Virus record (IMG/VR): IMGVR_UViG_3300012944_000014 | Span: 1-43,065 of that record | Reading direction: 5' to 3' (one strand) | DNA from: a virus | Length of the DNA: 43,065 bases | Part shown: piece by piece, positions 30,563 through 37,900 of the stretch | Numbering within the stretch: position 1 is the stretch's first letter | Layout of the letters: each line of letters opens with the position of its first letter | Translations under genes and position numbers: made by a program | Notes under the pieces: generated by a model | What the model was told of the DNA's origin: nothing | Seen by the model: the letters and a program-made list of their open reading frames with translations, nothing else | Databases searched by the model: none

Positions 30563-30891
30563 CACGGCTTCTCCCAGTTGCGCTCGATCCATTCCTGCAC
30601 TTCGGTGCCGGTCCAGTTCTTGCGCAGCGACACCGGAAAGCGCGGCGGTGTGGGCGGCGGGCGCGGTGCGTCATCGGCCGGGTGCACGCGCGCGTTCCAG
30701 CGCTCCAGCAACTTCTCGCGCGCCATCTCGATGCTGCCCATCTTGATGAGGATGGAAGACGCTCCGCAGCGCACGTTGTCGCACTCCACGTAGCTGCCAC
30801 CGCCGTGCGTGGTGCCGTTTTGCGGCACCAGATGGAAACTCGCCGTGGTGCCGCAAAACGGGCATGCGGCCAAGGTGTAGAGCGTTGCCAT
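30562..30891 (-). CDS. Lar-like restriction-alleviation protein (109 aa)
   Basis: The product starts MATLYTLAACPFCGTTASFH with CPFC at 10-13, then YVECDNVRCGASSILI with a second Cys pair, and ends the domain with EMAREKLLERWNARV. This is the pattern of the Lar family (a CPFC, then C--C-A, then A---WN-R), small zinc proteins that alleviate type I restriction. A Pro-rich linker and a helix (WTGTEVQEWIERNWEKP) follow. The link to anti-restriction is from family knowledge; many such proteins are untested. Confidence 0.75.
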   Translation of the reverse strand: MATLYTLAACPFCGTTASFHLVPQNGTTHGGGSYVECDNVRCGASSILIKMGSIEMAREKLLERWNARVHPADDAPRPPPTPPRFPVSLRKNWTGTEVQEWIERNWEKP

Positions 30892-30911
30892 GGGCGCAGT
30901 CCTTTCCAGTG

Positions 30912-31265
30912 TTATTTGACGAGCCGTACTTCGATGCCATGCACCGACTTCATCAGGTGCAACTTGATGCGAAACGCTTCCGTGACGACACCCTTCACGT
31001 CTTCCACCACGCGCACGCCACCGCGCGCGGCGTCGACGTACACAAAGTCAGCCACGTACCTGAGGGCGGGCTTCTGCCGCTGTACGGCGCCAAGCCGCAC
31101 GGGTGGTGCCAACTCGAACGCGACCTGACATTGGAGGTCGTGGATCACGCCGGCTCGCTCCATGAGTCGCAGACCCGCCCACCGCAGTGCTTCGCGCTTC
31201 GAGTCGAAGGTGCGGCCGTCGATCACCACCTTCTTGTTCAGGTATTTGCTGGTGCTGCGCGGCAT
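30912..31265 (-). CDS. DUF1064-type putative nuclease (117 aa)
   Basis: ATG 31265 follows AAGGGG. The protein has MPRSTSKYLNKKVVIDGRTF, DSKREALRWAGLRLMERAGV, RYVADFVYVD and VVEDVKGVVTEAFRIKLHLM. These are the family's conserved parts: F-S--EA--W near the start, then Y--DF-Y and VEDVKG-T---F--K. They form the E, D, and D/E-x-K residues of a PD-(D/E)xK-type nuclease core (E25, D73 region, E89-x-K). Such proteins lie next to replication genes in phages. Enzymatic activity is inferred. Confidence 0.8.
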   Translation of the reverse strand: MPRSTSKYLNKKVVIDGRTFDSKREALRWAGLRLMERAGVIHDLQCQVAFELAPPVRLGAVQRQKPALRYVADFVYVDAARGGVRVVEDVKGVVTEAFRIKLHLMKSVHGIEVRLVK

Positions 31266-31482
31266 CAAAACACCCCTTCACGAGCGCGTGGCCCGCTCTC
31301 CAGTCCTGCGGCCAGTTGGCCAGCAACAGGCGCTTGTAGGCATCCGTGATGCGGCCCAGGCGTTTCGCCGCATGGAACTGCGGCCCCTGTGCAATATCGC
31401 GTGCCGTGCAGGCGAGGCATGACGCCGTGAAGCGCGGCCAGTGCGGCTTGGTGGCAGCGATGTCGCAGTTCGCGCATGTCAC
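31048..31482 (-). CDS. Zinc-ribbon phage protein with an abnormal overlap at its C-terminus (144 aa as read)
   Basis: The start is GTG 31482, overlapping the upstream stop (GTGA). The first ~70 residues look conserved: CANC, then CLAC in a zinc ribbon, IAQGPQFHAAKRLGRITDAY and KRLLLANWPQDWRAGHALVK. After that the frame runs 220 bases inside the DUF1064 gene, into unlikely sequence. A +1 shift at the T-run near 31267-31270 would instead end it at 31265 with the TGATG overlap usual here, giving 72 residues. The true end is therefore uncertain. Confidence 0.6.
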   Translation of the reverse strand: MTCANCDIAATKPHWPRFTASCLACTARDIAQGPQFHAAKRLGRITDAYKRLLLANWPQDWRAGHALVKGCFDAAQHQQIPEQEGGDRRPHLRLEARSTAVGGSATHGASRRDPRPPMSGRVRVGTTRAAWRRTAAEARPQVRG

Positions 31483-31916
31483 AACATCTCCACTTGGCGC
31501 TCGTTCACCGGGCGCACGCGCGGTCCCAACTGGTAGCGGTAGAGGCCGCGCCCGACGTGTTCACGGTTGACTTGATAGCTGCCGAAGCGGGGCTTGCGCA
31601 GATGGCGCAACTGCGTACTCACGCTCGCGTGCGGGTCGCCCGTGGCGTCCGAGATTTCGCGCAGCGTGTGCCAGCGGCCATCCCGCATGAAGGACCAGAC
31701 CCGCAGCAACTGGCCGTGCAGGCGCGGGTCATCGCGTCCTGGCACATAGTCGGCGCCATTGAAGCGCGCGCGCGGCGGTGGTACGTCGCGATGTGACGGT
31801 GCCCTGCGCCAGCGCTTGTAGTCGGCCGCGATGAACTTGTCCACGCGCGGCGTGCCGTCCCCGAGGTCGAGGTTGAACTGTTCGACCACCTTAGAAGGGT
31901 TCTTCTTCGCTGGCAT
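31479..31916 (-). CDS. Winged-helix DNA-binding protein (145 aa)
   Basis: ATG 31916 starts MPAKKNPSKVVEQFNLDLGD. The C-terminal ~75 residues form a winged helix: HGQLLRVWSFMRDGRWHTLR, EISDATGDPHASVSTQLRHL, RKPRFGSYQVNREHVGRGLY and YRYQL. The first 60 residues are probably flexible. It overlaps the helicase stop by 26 bases. Proteins of this kind in phage replication operons may bind the origin or a promoter; the target is unknown. Confidence 0.75.
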   Translation of the reverse strand: MPAKKNPSKVVEQFNLDLGDGTPRVDKFIAADYKRWRRAPSHRDVPPPRARFNGADYVPGRDDPRLHGQLLRVWSFMRDGRWHTLREISDATGDPHASVSTQLRHLRKPRFGSYQVNREHVGRGLYRYQLGPRVRPVNERQVEML

Positions 31917-33747
31917 CGCGCGTCTCCGGTTCGGTGGATGCAGGGACGGGCGCGGGCTGGCCCTCGAAGTCGACATAGCGTGTTGCAGCGAACAGGCGCG
32001 GCGTGGTGCGAAACTGCATGCACGGCTGGTCGTACCAGAGCCAGACCTTGCGGGTTTGCACGTCGCCGTTGCGTTGCTTGAGCAATTGCAGCAATGCATG
32101 TGGCGCACTCGGATCGACAGCATCGTCCTTGGGGGCCTTCCACACCGCGAACAGGTTGTCGGCCTGATCGACGATCTTGGACGACCCGGCCACGTCCATC
32201 TTGCCGGGTGCGTCGGACTCGTCGCGGAACTTGCGCGGATGGGCCACCAGATGCACATGCGCGCTGTTCGCCTTGGCGAAGTCACAGAGACTTGCCATCG
32301 CGAGCTTTTGTGCGGTCAGGAACCGGGGGCCGTCTTCGGGCACGTCGGTGGTCATCAACGAGTCCACCACGAAGGTGGTGACGCCGTAGCGCCGACGTGC
32401 ATAGGCAAACACTTCGATGAGGCGTGCCATCGGGGCCGAGCCCTGCATGTCGAACACGTAGAGCCGCGCATCCAGGTAGTCGAACACGGCGTCGATGTAG
32501 CCCGGTGTGGCGCGGTCCAGGCCCGTGGCTTGCTTCACCATGCGCTTCAACAGGTACTTGGGCTGCATCTCACCGGAGAACACGCACACACGCTCGCCCT
32601 GGCGCATGAGCCCCAGTTGAACCTGCGACAAGGCGACACTCTTGCCGTGGCCGTTGATGCCAGTCCACACCGTCACCTCGCCGTAGCGAAATTCGATCCA
32701 GTCAAAGGTGCGGTCCAGTTCCAGCACGGGCGCATCGGTCGCTTCCGGCGCCGGCCAGAAGGCGGCTTTGACGACTTCGCGGTACTTGCCTGCGGACACC
32801 AGTTCGGTGGGATCCATCGGCTTGGCGTCATGGATCGCGAGACGAAAGTGCGATTGCGTGGCGCCGTCCGCCAACCACTGGTTGGCGTCCTTCGCGCCCA
32901 GTTGCGCACGCCGGCAACGCTCCAGGCCCAGACGCTTCATGACCTCGGCGGCGCCCTTGTCGCCGGCTTCGTCGTGGTCGAACGCAATCACGATGTCGCT
33001 GAACACCTCGAGCCGCGTCCAGTCGTTCTCGATCCATTGGTGGTTGCCCGCGCCCGCATTGACCGACAGCGTTGCAATGCCTTGCTGGTGCAGCGTCATC
33101 GCGTCGATTTCGCCTTCGCAAATCACGACGGCGCGTGCCGTGGGCGCGATCAGGTGCCAGCCGAACAGGCACGGTGCGCAGCCGGTTTCTTGCTGCATGT
33201 GACGCTTGTCCTTGGGGTCGCGGTACTTGACGGCCACGAGCACGCCGTCGCGCAGGTACGGGAAGACCGCACACAGGCGTTCTGCCTTCTGGCCGTCGAC
33301 CTCGAACACGCGCGGTGCCTGCCCAATGCGAAACGCCGCCAACGTGTCGTCGGTGAGCCCGCGCGAGACGAGCCAGTCGCGCACGCCAGCATAGGGGCGA
33401 CGCAGCCCCCGTGGACGCTCGGGTTTGCGGAACATTTTTCCCCGGGTGGCAAGGCCCGGCATCTGCGCCACGCCCAGGAATGCGCGCGCTTCGTCCATCG
33501 CCAGCACCAGCGATAAGCCCCGCACAGCGGCCCACAAGTCCAACAGGTCGCCTTTGGCGCCGCTGGCGAAGTCGCTCCACACGCCCGCTTTGTCGCCTTT
33601 CAGGTGCACGCCCAGGCTCTGCCCTTGCTCGCCGGCCAGTGAACCCGCGCGCCACTCATGGCCGACTTTTTTGCCATCGGGCAACAGGTGCTCCGCGATG
33701 GTTGCTGCCTTCATGGCCATGGCCTTGGAAAGTTCGGTGGCGTTCAT
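31891..33747 (-). CDS. Replicative primase-helicase with TOPRIM domain (618 aa)
   Basis: ATG 33747 overlaps the upstream stop (ATGA). The N-terminal part has GHEWRAGSLAGEQGQSLGVH with GVWSDFASGAKGDLLDLW. The TOPRIM domain shows VVICEGEIDAMTL (E211) and AFDHDEAGDKG (257-265). The C-terminal RecA-like helicase has Walker A TGINGHGKS (residues 362-370) and Walker B TTFVVDSLM (about 457-465), then VHLVAHPRK, the H4-like part. This is the gp4/Twinkle layout. No Cys zinc finger is seen at the N-terminus, so primase activity is less sure than helicase. It should unwind and possibly prime at the fork. Confidence 0.9.
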   Translation of the reverse strand: MNATELSKAMAMKAATIAEHLLPDGKKVGHEWRAGSLAGEQGQSLGVHLKGDKAGVWSDFASGAKGDLLDLWAAVRGLSLVLAMDEARAFLGVAQMPGLATRGKMFRKPERPRGLRRPYAGVRDWLVSRGLTDDTLAAFRIGQAPRVFEVDGQKAERLCAVFPYLRDGVLVAVKYRDPKDKRHMQQETGCAPCLFGWHLIAPTARAVVICEGEIDAMTLHQQGIATLSVNAGAGNHQWIENDWTRLEVFSDIVIAFDHDEAGDKGAAEVMKRLGLERCRRAQLGAKDANQWLADGATQSHFRLAIHDAKPMDPTELVSAGKYREVVKAAFWPAPEATDAPVLELDRTFDWIEFRYGEVTVWTGINGHGKSVALSQVQLGLMRQGERVCVFSGEMQPKYLLKRMVKQATGLDRATPGYIDAVFDYLDARLYVFDMQGSAPMARLIEVFAYARRRYGVTTFVVDSLMTTDVPEDGPRFLTAQKLAMASLCDFAKANSAHVHLVAHPRKFRDESDAPGKMDVAGSSKIVDQADNLFAVWKAPKDDAVDPSAPHALLQLLKQRNGDVQTRKVWLWYDQPCMQFRTTPRLFAATRYVDFEGQPAPVPASTEPETRDASEEEPF

Positions 33748-34577
33748 TTTTCGGCCTCCACGTTCATGGCTTCCCACGGGTTCTCAACACCTTGCTCACG
33801 CGCCAATTGCAGGCTTCGGCGTGTGGGTTTCAGTTGTGCGGCTGCGGTCTTGGCGAGTGGCTTGCCATTGGCCGTCACGTAGGACGGCAGATCGGTCGCG
33901 TTGTGCTCAATGGCTTCACGGAATAGGTACAGCACCTGTGCAGTGCCGAAGTCACGCTCCAGCTTGCCCACGAGACTTCTGGAGGCCGGCTCGGTACGAC
34001 CTTGACCCATCAGTGCTGGCAGGGCTTCGGCCCAAAGTTGATCCTTGGCGGCAAGCGCAGCATTGCCGGCCGTTTTTGGAACAAAAACGGAATCTCTCTC
34101 TACCTCTGTATCTAACTCTTCCTCTACCTCTTCCTTCGGTTTTGCTTTCGGTGTTGCTACTGCGTTGCTTCGGCGTTGTTTCGGTTTTGCTTCGGTTTTG
34201 CTTCGGTTTTGCTTGAGGTTTGCTTGCGACTTGCTGGAACTGGTCTTTCCACCCCGTGAACCGGCTTCGCGGCGGGCGTCGCGCAGTTCGTCGGAACGCG
34301 CGATGGCTTCGGCCATGAGGTCGTTGATCCAGCCATTAGGGGTCAACTCGAACGAATCCACGAGCGCGTGTTGCACGCACTGTTCGTCGGGTTCAGCCAA
34401 GCCCATCAGCCGGGTGAGGGAGGCGATGTCGTCGGGCAACGGCCGGCGATACAGCGCGATCAGCGCATGGGCCATGAAATAGGCCACTTGGTATGCCAGC
34501 GGCCGGCCGGTGCACTTGGCCAGCACATCGAGCGTGGCGATCTTGAACCACGGTACCGGGTCCGGCGCGGTGTGCAT
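33744..34577 (-). CDS. Replication-initiation-type protein with repeat-rich linker (277 aa)
   Basis: ATG 34577 follows AAGGG. The N-terminal domain (MHTAPDPVPWFKIATLDVLA, then LPDDIASLTRLMGLAEPDEQ and FELTPNGWINDLMAEAIARS) resembles DUF1376-like phage replication proteins. The linker KSQANLKQNRSKTEAKPKQR is coded by imperfect 11-bp repeats and is followed by an acidic stretch. The C-terminal helical part (GQGRTEPASRSLVGKLERDF, then VLYLFREAIEHNATDLPSYV) resembles a helicase-loader or DnaT-like end. It directly precedes the helicase, so loading it is a reasonable inference. Confidence 0.7.
   Translation of the reverse strand: MHTAPDPVPWFKIATLDVLAKCTGRPLAYQVAYFMAHALIALYRRPLPDDIASLTRLMGLAEPDEQCVQHALVDSFELTPNGWINDLMAEAIARSDELRDARREAGSRGGKTSSSKSQANLKQNRSKTEAKPKQRRSNAVATPKAKPKEEVEEELDTEVERDSVFVPKTAGNAALAAKDQLWAEALPALMGQGRTEPASRSLVGKLERDFGTAQVLYLFREAIEHNATDLPSYVTANGKPLAKTAAAQLKPTRRSLQLAREQGVENPWEAMNVEAEK
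34171..34225. repeat. 11-bp tandem repeats in the replication gene
   Basis: Three perfect copies of CGGTTTTGCTT (34182-34214) are flanked by one degenerate copy on each side. Eleven is not a multiple of three, so gain or loss of one unit would shift the frame. Confidence 0.9.
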
Positions 34578-34593
34578 GAGCAACCCTTGCCGG

Positions 34594-34854
34594 TCAGATG
34601 ATGCGCGCAGCCGCTTCGGCGCGGCGGCGCACCCAGTAGGTGGGCAGGGGTTGCTTTTTGTGGCGGTGGGCCAGCACGATATGTGCGGCTTGCTGCCACA
34701 TGTCCAGGTGTTCGAGCCGAACCTTGTAAGGGATTCCGCGCGTACTCCAGTTGCAGATGCGCTGCAGTCCATGGTCCACCGGCCAGCCGAGCCGTTTCAG
34801 GACTTCCATGGGTCCGCCCAGCGCGTCGATCAACTCGCGGTCGGAGATTTGCAT
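34594..34854 (-). CDS. Cro/YdaS-like helix-turn-helix regulator (86 aa)
   Basis: ATG 34854 starts MQISDRELIDALGGPMEVLK; then RLGWPVDHGLQRICNWSTRG and IPYKVRLEHL complete an HTH like those of Cro/YdaS proteins (the pattern ALGG---V---LG, then Q-I-NW--RGIP). A basic tail follows. It is transcribed away from the CI-like repressor across a 198-bp gap, the usual position of Cro, and is first in the early operon. No good ribosome-binding site is seen, so it may be weakly translated. Confidence 0.75.
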   Translation of the reverse strand: MQISDRELIDALGGPMEVLKRLGWPVDHGLQRICNWSTRGIPYKVRLEHLDMWQQAAHIVLAHRHKKQPLPTYWVRRRAEAAARII

Positions 34855-35052
34855 GGATGCATGCTACACCTGAACTGGAGCACGTTGCAAAATTTTTAGT
34901 GGTTCTGAGGGTTTCTTTGCGAAAGATGCAAATGTATGAGGCTATAACCAATAGAAACTGGTCGTATCAACAAGATTGCTATACAGTTTGTTTAGCGTGT
35001 AGCTATATCCACGGTTAAAGCATCAACGAGCATCCATGCGAAAGACATCAAC
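34855..35052. promoter_or_regulatory. Divergent switch region between the Cro-like and CI-like genes
   Basis: This AT-rich gap contains GCTATA at 34941, 34978 and 35002, a TATACA box near 34980, and CATCAA half-sites at 35021 and 35046 in the leader of the repressor. The CATCAA half-sites recall the operator family at 18.9-22.3 kb. Promoters for both genes should lie here, but no pair of hexamers is convincing enough to fix. Confidence 0.5.
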
Positions 35053-35826
35053 ATGACCACCAGCAAACGTTTGACACGAGACGAGATGCACCCCTCGCTC
35101 GGACGGCTTTACGAGCTTGCGCAAGAGCATCTAGGTATCTCAGGCCCCACCGCCTTGGCCAAGGCACTGCAGGAAACGACACAGGGCGTGAACAACTGGA
35201 GTCGTGGGCGAGGCGTCTCCAACAAGGGCGCCATGAAGGCGCAGAAGCTGTACGAATGGTCTGCCGCCTGGATCATGGAGGGCACGGGTCCACGACTCGT
35301 GAGGCCCACGATTTCCGAGTTGATTGAGGCCCCCGTGGTGATACCCAAAGAGATGGTGACTTACTCGGCTATCGTGGCTGAGTTGATGCCCTTTCCAGAG
35401 GGCAAAGGCGACGTTGACGTGGCGAAGCTGGAGCCCATCGACAAGGCGCGCGGGGGCTACGTCCTGGTCATCTTCCCCCACAAGAACGCCAAACTGGAAG
35501 CCTACTGCGTGGCCAAAAATGTGTTCACCCACAACAACCGACTCAATGCCGGCGAGTTCGTGGTGGTGGACCTCAATGCCGAGCCCCAGGTGGACGATGA
35601 AGTGCTGGTCGGCCGTGGCAAGGATGGCGCGCGGCGATGGGCGCTGGAGCGCTTCGCGTTCTGCCACGATGGCATGCACTACTTCTTTGATCCCAAGAGC
35701 GAATCGAAAGTGAAGTTCTACACCGATGTGTCCGATCTTCGCGTGATGGTCGCCATCAACTCACGCCATTCACTCATTCCAGCGGCGCCCATACCCATAC
35801 CTGCCGGTGTGCCGGAAAGCATGTAA
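35053..35826 (+). CDS. CI-like phage repressor, HTH plus S24/LexA-like C-terminal domain (257 aa)
   Basis: The N-terminus has an HTH (LGRLYELAQEHLGISGPTAL, then AKALQETTQGVNNWSRGRGV and SNKGAMKAQKL). After a linker the C-terminal half (KNVFTHNNRLNAGEFVVVDL, then DDEVLVGRGKDGARRWALER) follows the beta-fold of S24 peptidases. The usual Ser in the S-M-x-P motif is not visible, and no clear Ala-Gly cleavage site is seen, so self-cleavage is doubtful. It is the first gene on the plus strand, divergent from the Cro-like gene, and is closed by a terminator. It most likely keeps the prophage silent. Confidence 0.8.
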   Translation: MTTSKRLTRDEMHPSLGRLYELAQEHLGISGPTALAKALQETTQGVNNWSRGRGVSNKGAMKAQKLYEWSAAWIMEGTGPRLVRPTISELIEAPVVIPKEMVTYSAIVAELMPFPEGKGDVDVAKLEPIDKARGGYVLVIFPHKNAKLEAYCVAKNVFTHNNRLNAGEFVVVDLNAEPQVDDEVLVGRGKDGARRWALERFAFCHDGMHYFFDPKSESKVKFYTDVSDLRVMVAINSRHSLIPAAPIPIPAGVPESM

Positions 35827-35828
35827 CA

Positions 35829-35852
35829 GAACCCGCTTCGGCGGGTTTTTTA
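35829..35852 (+). terminator. Intrinsic terminator after the repressor gene
   Basis: AACCCGC-TTCG-GCGGGTTTTTT: a short GC stem (35831-35836 with 35841-35846), a UUCG loop and six T. It starts 3 bp past the repressor stop and separates it from the recombination operon. Confidence 0.9.
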
Positions 35853-35877
35853 ATGACCGGAACAGGGGCTCGCTGGT

Positions 35878-35910
35878 CATTTTGTTTACGCTCGGGCACA
35901 CATTTTGTTT
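35878..35910. repeat. 10-bp direct repeat upstream of the recombination operon
   Basis: CATTTTGTTT occurs at 35878-35887 and 35901-35910, 23 bp apart (about two helical turns), in the short gap between the repressor terminator and the first gene of the plus-strand operon. It may be a binding site for its regulator. Confidence 0.55.
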
Positions 35911-35954
35911 GCCATGGCCTTGCTTTCGGCATTTTTCAGCCGTAGAGTGACCAC

Positions 35955-36131
35955 ATGGCCGTGTCATTTTATGAGCATGTCAAGCGCGCAGTGCGCCGGC
36001 CAGGGCTGACCTACCGTACCAACAAGTTCGTCTTTGTCTCCAGCTACCGGCTGGAGCGCCACCGGGCGCGCAGCCGATGGTTCGCCCTCAAAGCAGGCGT
36101 GAAGGCGGTGCTTGAACCCTTGCCGTTCTAG
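35955..36131 (+). CDS. Small basic protein, first gene of the recombination operon (58 aa)
   Basis: ATG 35955 starts MAVSFYEHVKRAVRRPGLTY; then RTNKFVFVSSYRLERHRARS and RWFALKAGVKAVLEPLPF. The product is strongly basic and compact, and could bind nucleic acid. It ends 2 bp before the ERF start. No family is recognised. Confidence 0.6.
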   Translation: MAVSFYEHVKRAVRRPGLTYRTNKFVFVSSYRLERHRARSRWFALKAGVKAVLEPLPF

Positions 36132-36133
36132 TC

Positions 36134-36829
36134 ATGACCACTCCAGTTGCGGGCGTCTATCGGGCCATCCTTTCGGTGCAGGTTGCCATTGGGCACGCCG
36201 GCATCGGCAAGGATCGCAAAAACCTGCAGCAAGGCTTCATGTTTCGCGGCATCGACGACATTTACAACGCGGTGAGCCCGTTGCTGTCGGAAGCGGGCCT
36301 CTTGATCTTGCCGCGCATGGTCGAGCGCGAGCACGAAGAACGCATCACCAAATCGGGTGCGCCGATCCACTATGTGACGGTCGCCGCCGAGTTCGATTTT
36401 GTCTGCGTCGAGGATGGCAGCACGCATGTGGTTCGCACCTACGGCGAGGCGATGGATACGGCCGACAAGGCCACCAACAAGGCCATGAGCGCAGCCTACA
36501 AGTACGCCTGCATGCAAGCCTTTGCGATCCCCACCGAAGGCACGCCTGATGCCGATGAAGTGACGCCAGAGGCGAGCGCGGCGGTGCAGCGCAACATCGG
36601 CAACCCGGTCCTGTTGCCTGAACAGTTCGATGCCATGGACTCGATTTGCAAAGAGGTCGTGCAGTTCGTCAATGACGGTGCCCACGACGCGGCGCTGGAG
36701 TATGTGCAAGAGGTCCAGGACACCGAAGAAAAACGTTACCTGTGGTGGCGCCTTGGCCAGTTCGCGGGCGTGCAGGACGCATTGCGCAAGGCCGCAGAGC
36801 AACAACAACCTTCAAGGGGTACGACATGA
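36134..36829 (+). CDS. erf: ERF-family single-strand annealing protein (231 aa)
   Basis: The family's marks are present: GFMFRGIDDIYNAVSPLLSE, AGLLILPRMVE, then the conserved core TYGEAMDTADKATNKAMSAA, YKYACMQAFAIPTE. ERF proteins anneal complementary single strands in phage recombination and genome circularisation. The C-terminal part (ICKEVVQFVNDGAHDAALEY, then WWRLGQFAGVQDALRKAAEQ) is helical. It overlaps the SSB gene by 4 bases. Sure identity. Confidence 0.9.
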   Translation: MTTPVAGVYRAILSVQVAIGHAGIGKDRKNLQQGFMFRGIDDIYNAVSPLLSEAGLLILPRMVEREHEERITKSGAPIHYVTVAAEFDFVCVEDGSTHVVRTYGEAMDTADKATNKAMSAAYKYACMQAFAIPTEGTPDADEVTPEASAAVQRNIGNPVLLPEQFDAMDSICKEVVQFVNDGAHDAALEYVQEVQDTEEKRYLWWRLGQFAGVQDALRKAAEQQQPSRGTT

Positions 36830-37350
36830 TTCTGGCGTTTGGTGTGGCCCGGCTCGGGCGTGACGTAGAACTGCGCTACACCCAGGCCGGCGACCCGGTG
36901 TGTGGGCTGTCGCTTGCCTTCGAGCATGGGCGCAAGGGTCAGGATGGGCAGAAGCCCGTGATGTGGATCGACGCCAGCCTGTGGGGCAAGCGCGCCGAAG
37001 GGCTGTCGCCTTATTTGCTCAAAGGCATGAAAGTGAGCGTGACCCTGGAAGACTTGCACGTCGAAAAGTACACCGGACGCAACGGCGAGGCACAGAAGCT
37101 GGTGGCCCGCATCACCGACATCGACTTGGGGGCAGCGCCCGCCGCCCAGGACGACAACGTGGACGACAGCTACCAACCCCCGCCGCGCGAGCGGGCGAGC
37201 CCGCCAGCGCGCCCCCAAGCCCCGGCGCGGCCCCCTGCCGCCCGCCCCCCGCCGCCTCGCGCCGCCCCGTCCGGCAGTGGGTTTGACAACATGGATTCGG
37301 ACATCCCGTTTGCCCCGATGGGCCGGGGTGCGCTCTGCTTGGCGATGTAG
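36826..37350 (+). CDS. ssb: Single-stranded DNA-binding protein (174 aa)
   Basis: ATG 36826 follows AAGGGG. An OB-fold (MILAFGVARLGRDVELRYTQ, then GDPVCGLSLAFEHG, VMWIDASLWGKRAEGLSPYL and LKGMKVSVTLEDLHVEKYTG) is followed by a Pro/Ala/Arg-rich linker. The typical tip is DMDSDIPF, here followed by 12 further residues (APMGRGALCLAM), as in several phage and plasmid SSBs. It should protect single strands and cooperate with the ERF protein. Confidence 0.9.
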   Translation: MILAFGVARLGRDVELRYTQAGDPVCGLSLAFEHGRKGQDGQKPVMWIDASLWGKRAEGLSPYLLKGMKVSVTLEDLHVEKYTGRNGEAQKLVARITDIDLGAAPAAQDDNVDDSYQPPPRERASPPARPQAPARPPAARPPPPRAAPSGSGFDNMDSDIPFAPMGRGALCLAM

Positions 37351-37355
37351 ATGCG

Positions 37356-37877
37356 ATGACCGTCATGACCACGCTGCCTTCCCTCTACGTGCTGGCCGAT
37401 CAGTATGTGCAGTTGATGCACACGCTCGCCGATGGCGATTTCGATGCGCAGACCGTGGCCGACACGCTGGAGTCGGTGGGCATCGTGGACGACATCAAGG
37501 TGAAGGCGCAGAACATTGAAATGGTCGCGCGCAACTTGCTGCAATACGACGCGGCGCTGGACGCAGAAATTGAGCGCTTGAAGGCGTTGCAGGCGCGGCG
37601 CCGGGCCAATGCGGAGCGGCTTCGCCATTACCTCAAAATTGAGATGGAGCACATGGGCATCACGAAAATCGAGTGCCCCTTGTTTTCACTCTCGGTGCGC
37701 AAGAACCCGGCTGGCGTGGATGCCTACGAGCCCAAATTGATCCCCAAAAAGTATTGGCGCCAGAAGCCCGCACCACCAGCGGAGATTGATAAAACTTCTA
37801 TTCAAATCGCGTGGCGTGACGGTTATGAGGTCCCAGGGGCGAAGAAAAAAGAGACAACTCGGTTGGTGGTGTCATGA
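37356..37877 (+). CDS. Siphovirus Gp157-family protein (173 aa)
   Basis: The product has LPSLYVLADQYVQLMHTLAD, a long helix (VKAQNIEMVARNLLQYDAAL, then AEIERLKALQARRRANAERL) and a C-terminal beta part (LFSLSVRKNPAGVDAYEPKL, then IPKKYWRQKPAPPAEIDKTS). This is the Gp157 pattern (helical hairpin, then F-L-VRKNP--V and IP--Y). The family has been linked to phage resistance in streptococci and is usually next to annealing proteins, as here. Exact action is unclear. Confidence 0.85.
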   Translation: MTVMTTLPSLYVLADQYVQLMHTLADGDFDAQTVADTLESVGIVDDIKVKAQNIEMVARNLLQYDAALDAEIERLKALQARRRANAERLRHYLKIEMEHMGITKIECPLFSLSVRKNPAGVDAYEPKLIPKKYWRQKPAPPAEIDKTSIQIAWRDGYEVPGAKKKETTRLVVS

Positions 37878-37900
37878 GCATTCAATCTAAGGAGCAATCC

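Noticed and set aside
31831-33516. Plus-strand open frame of 561 codons
   Set aside because: It is antisense to the primase-helicase gene.
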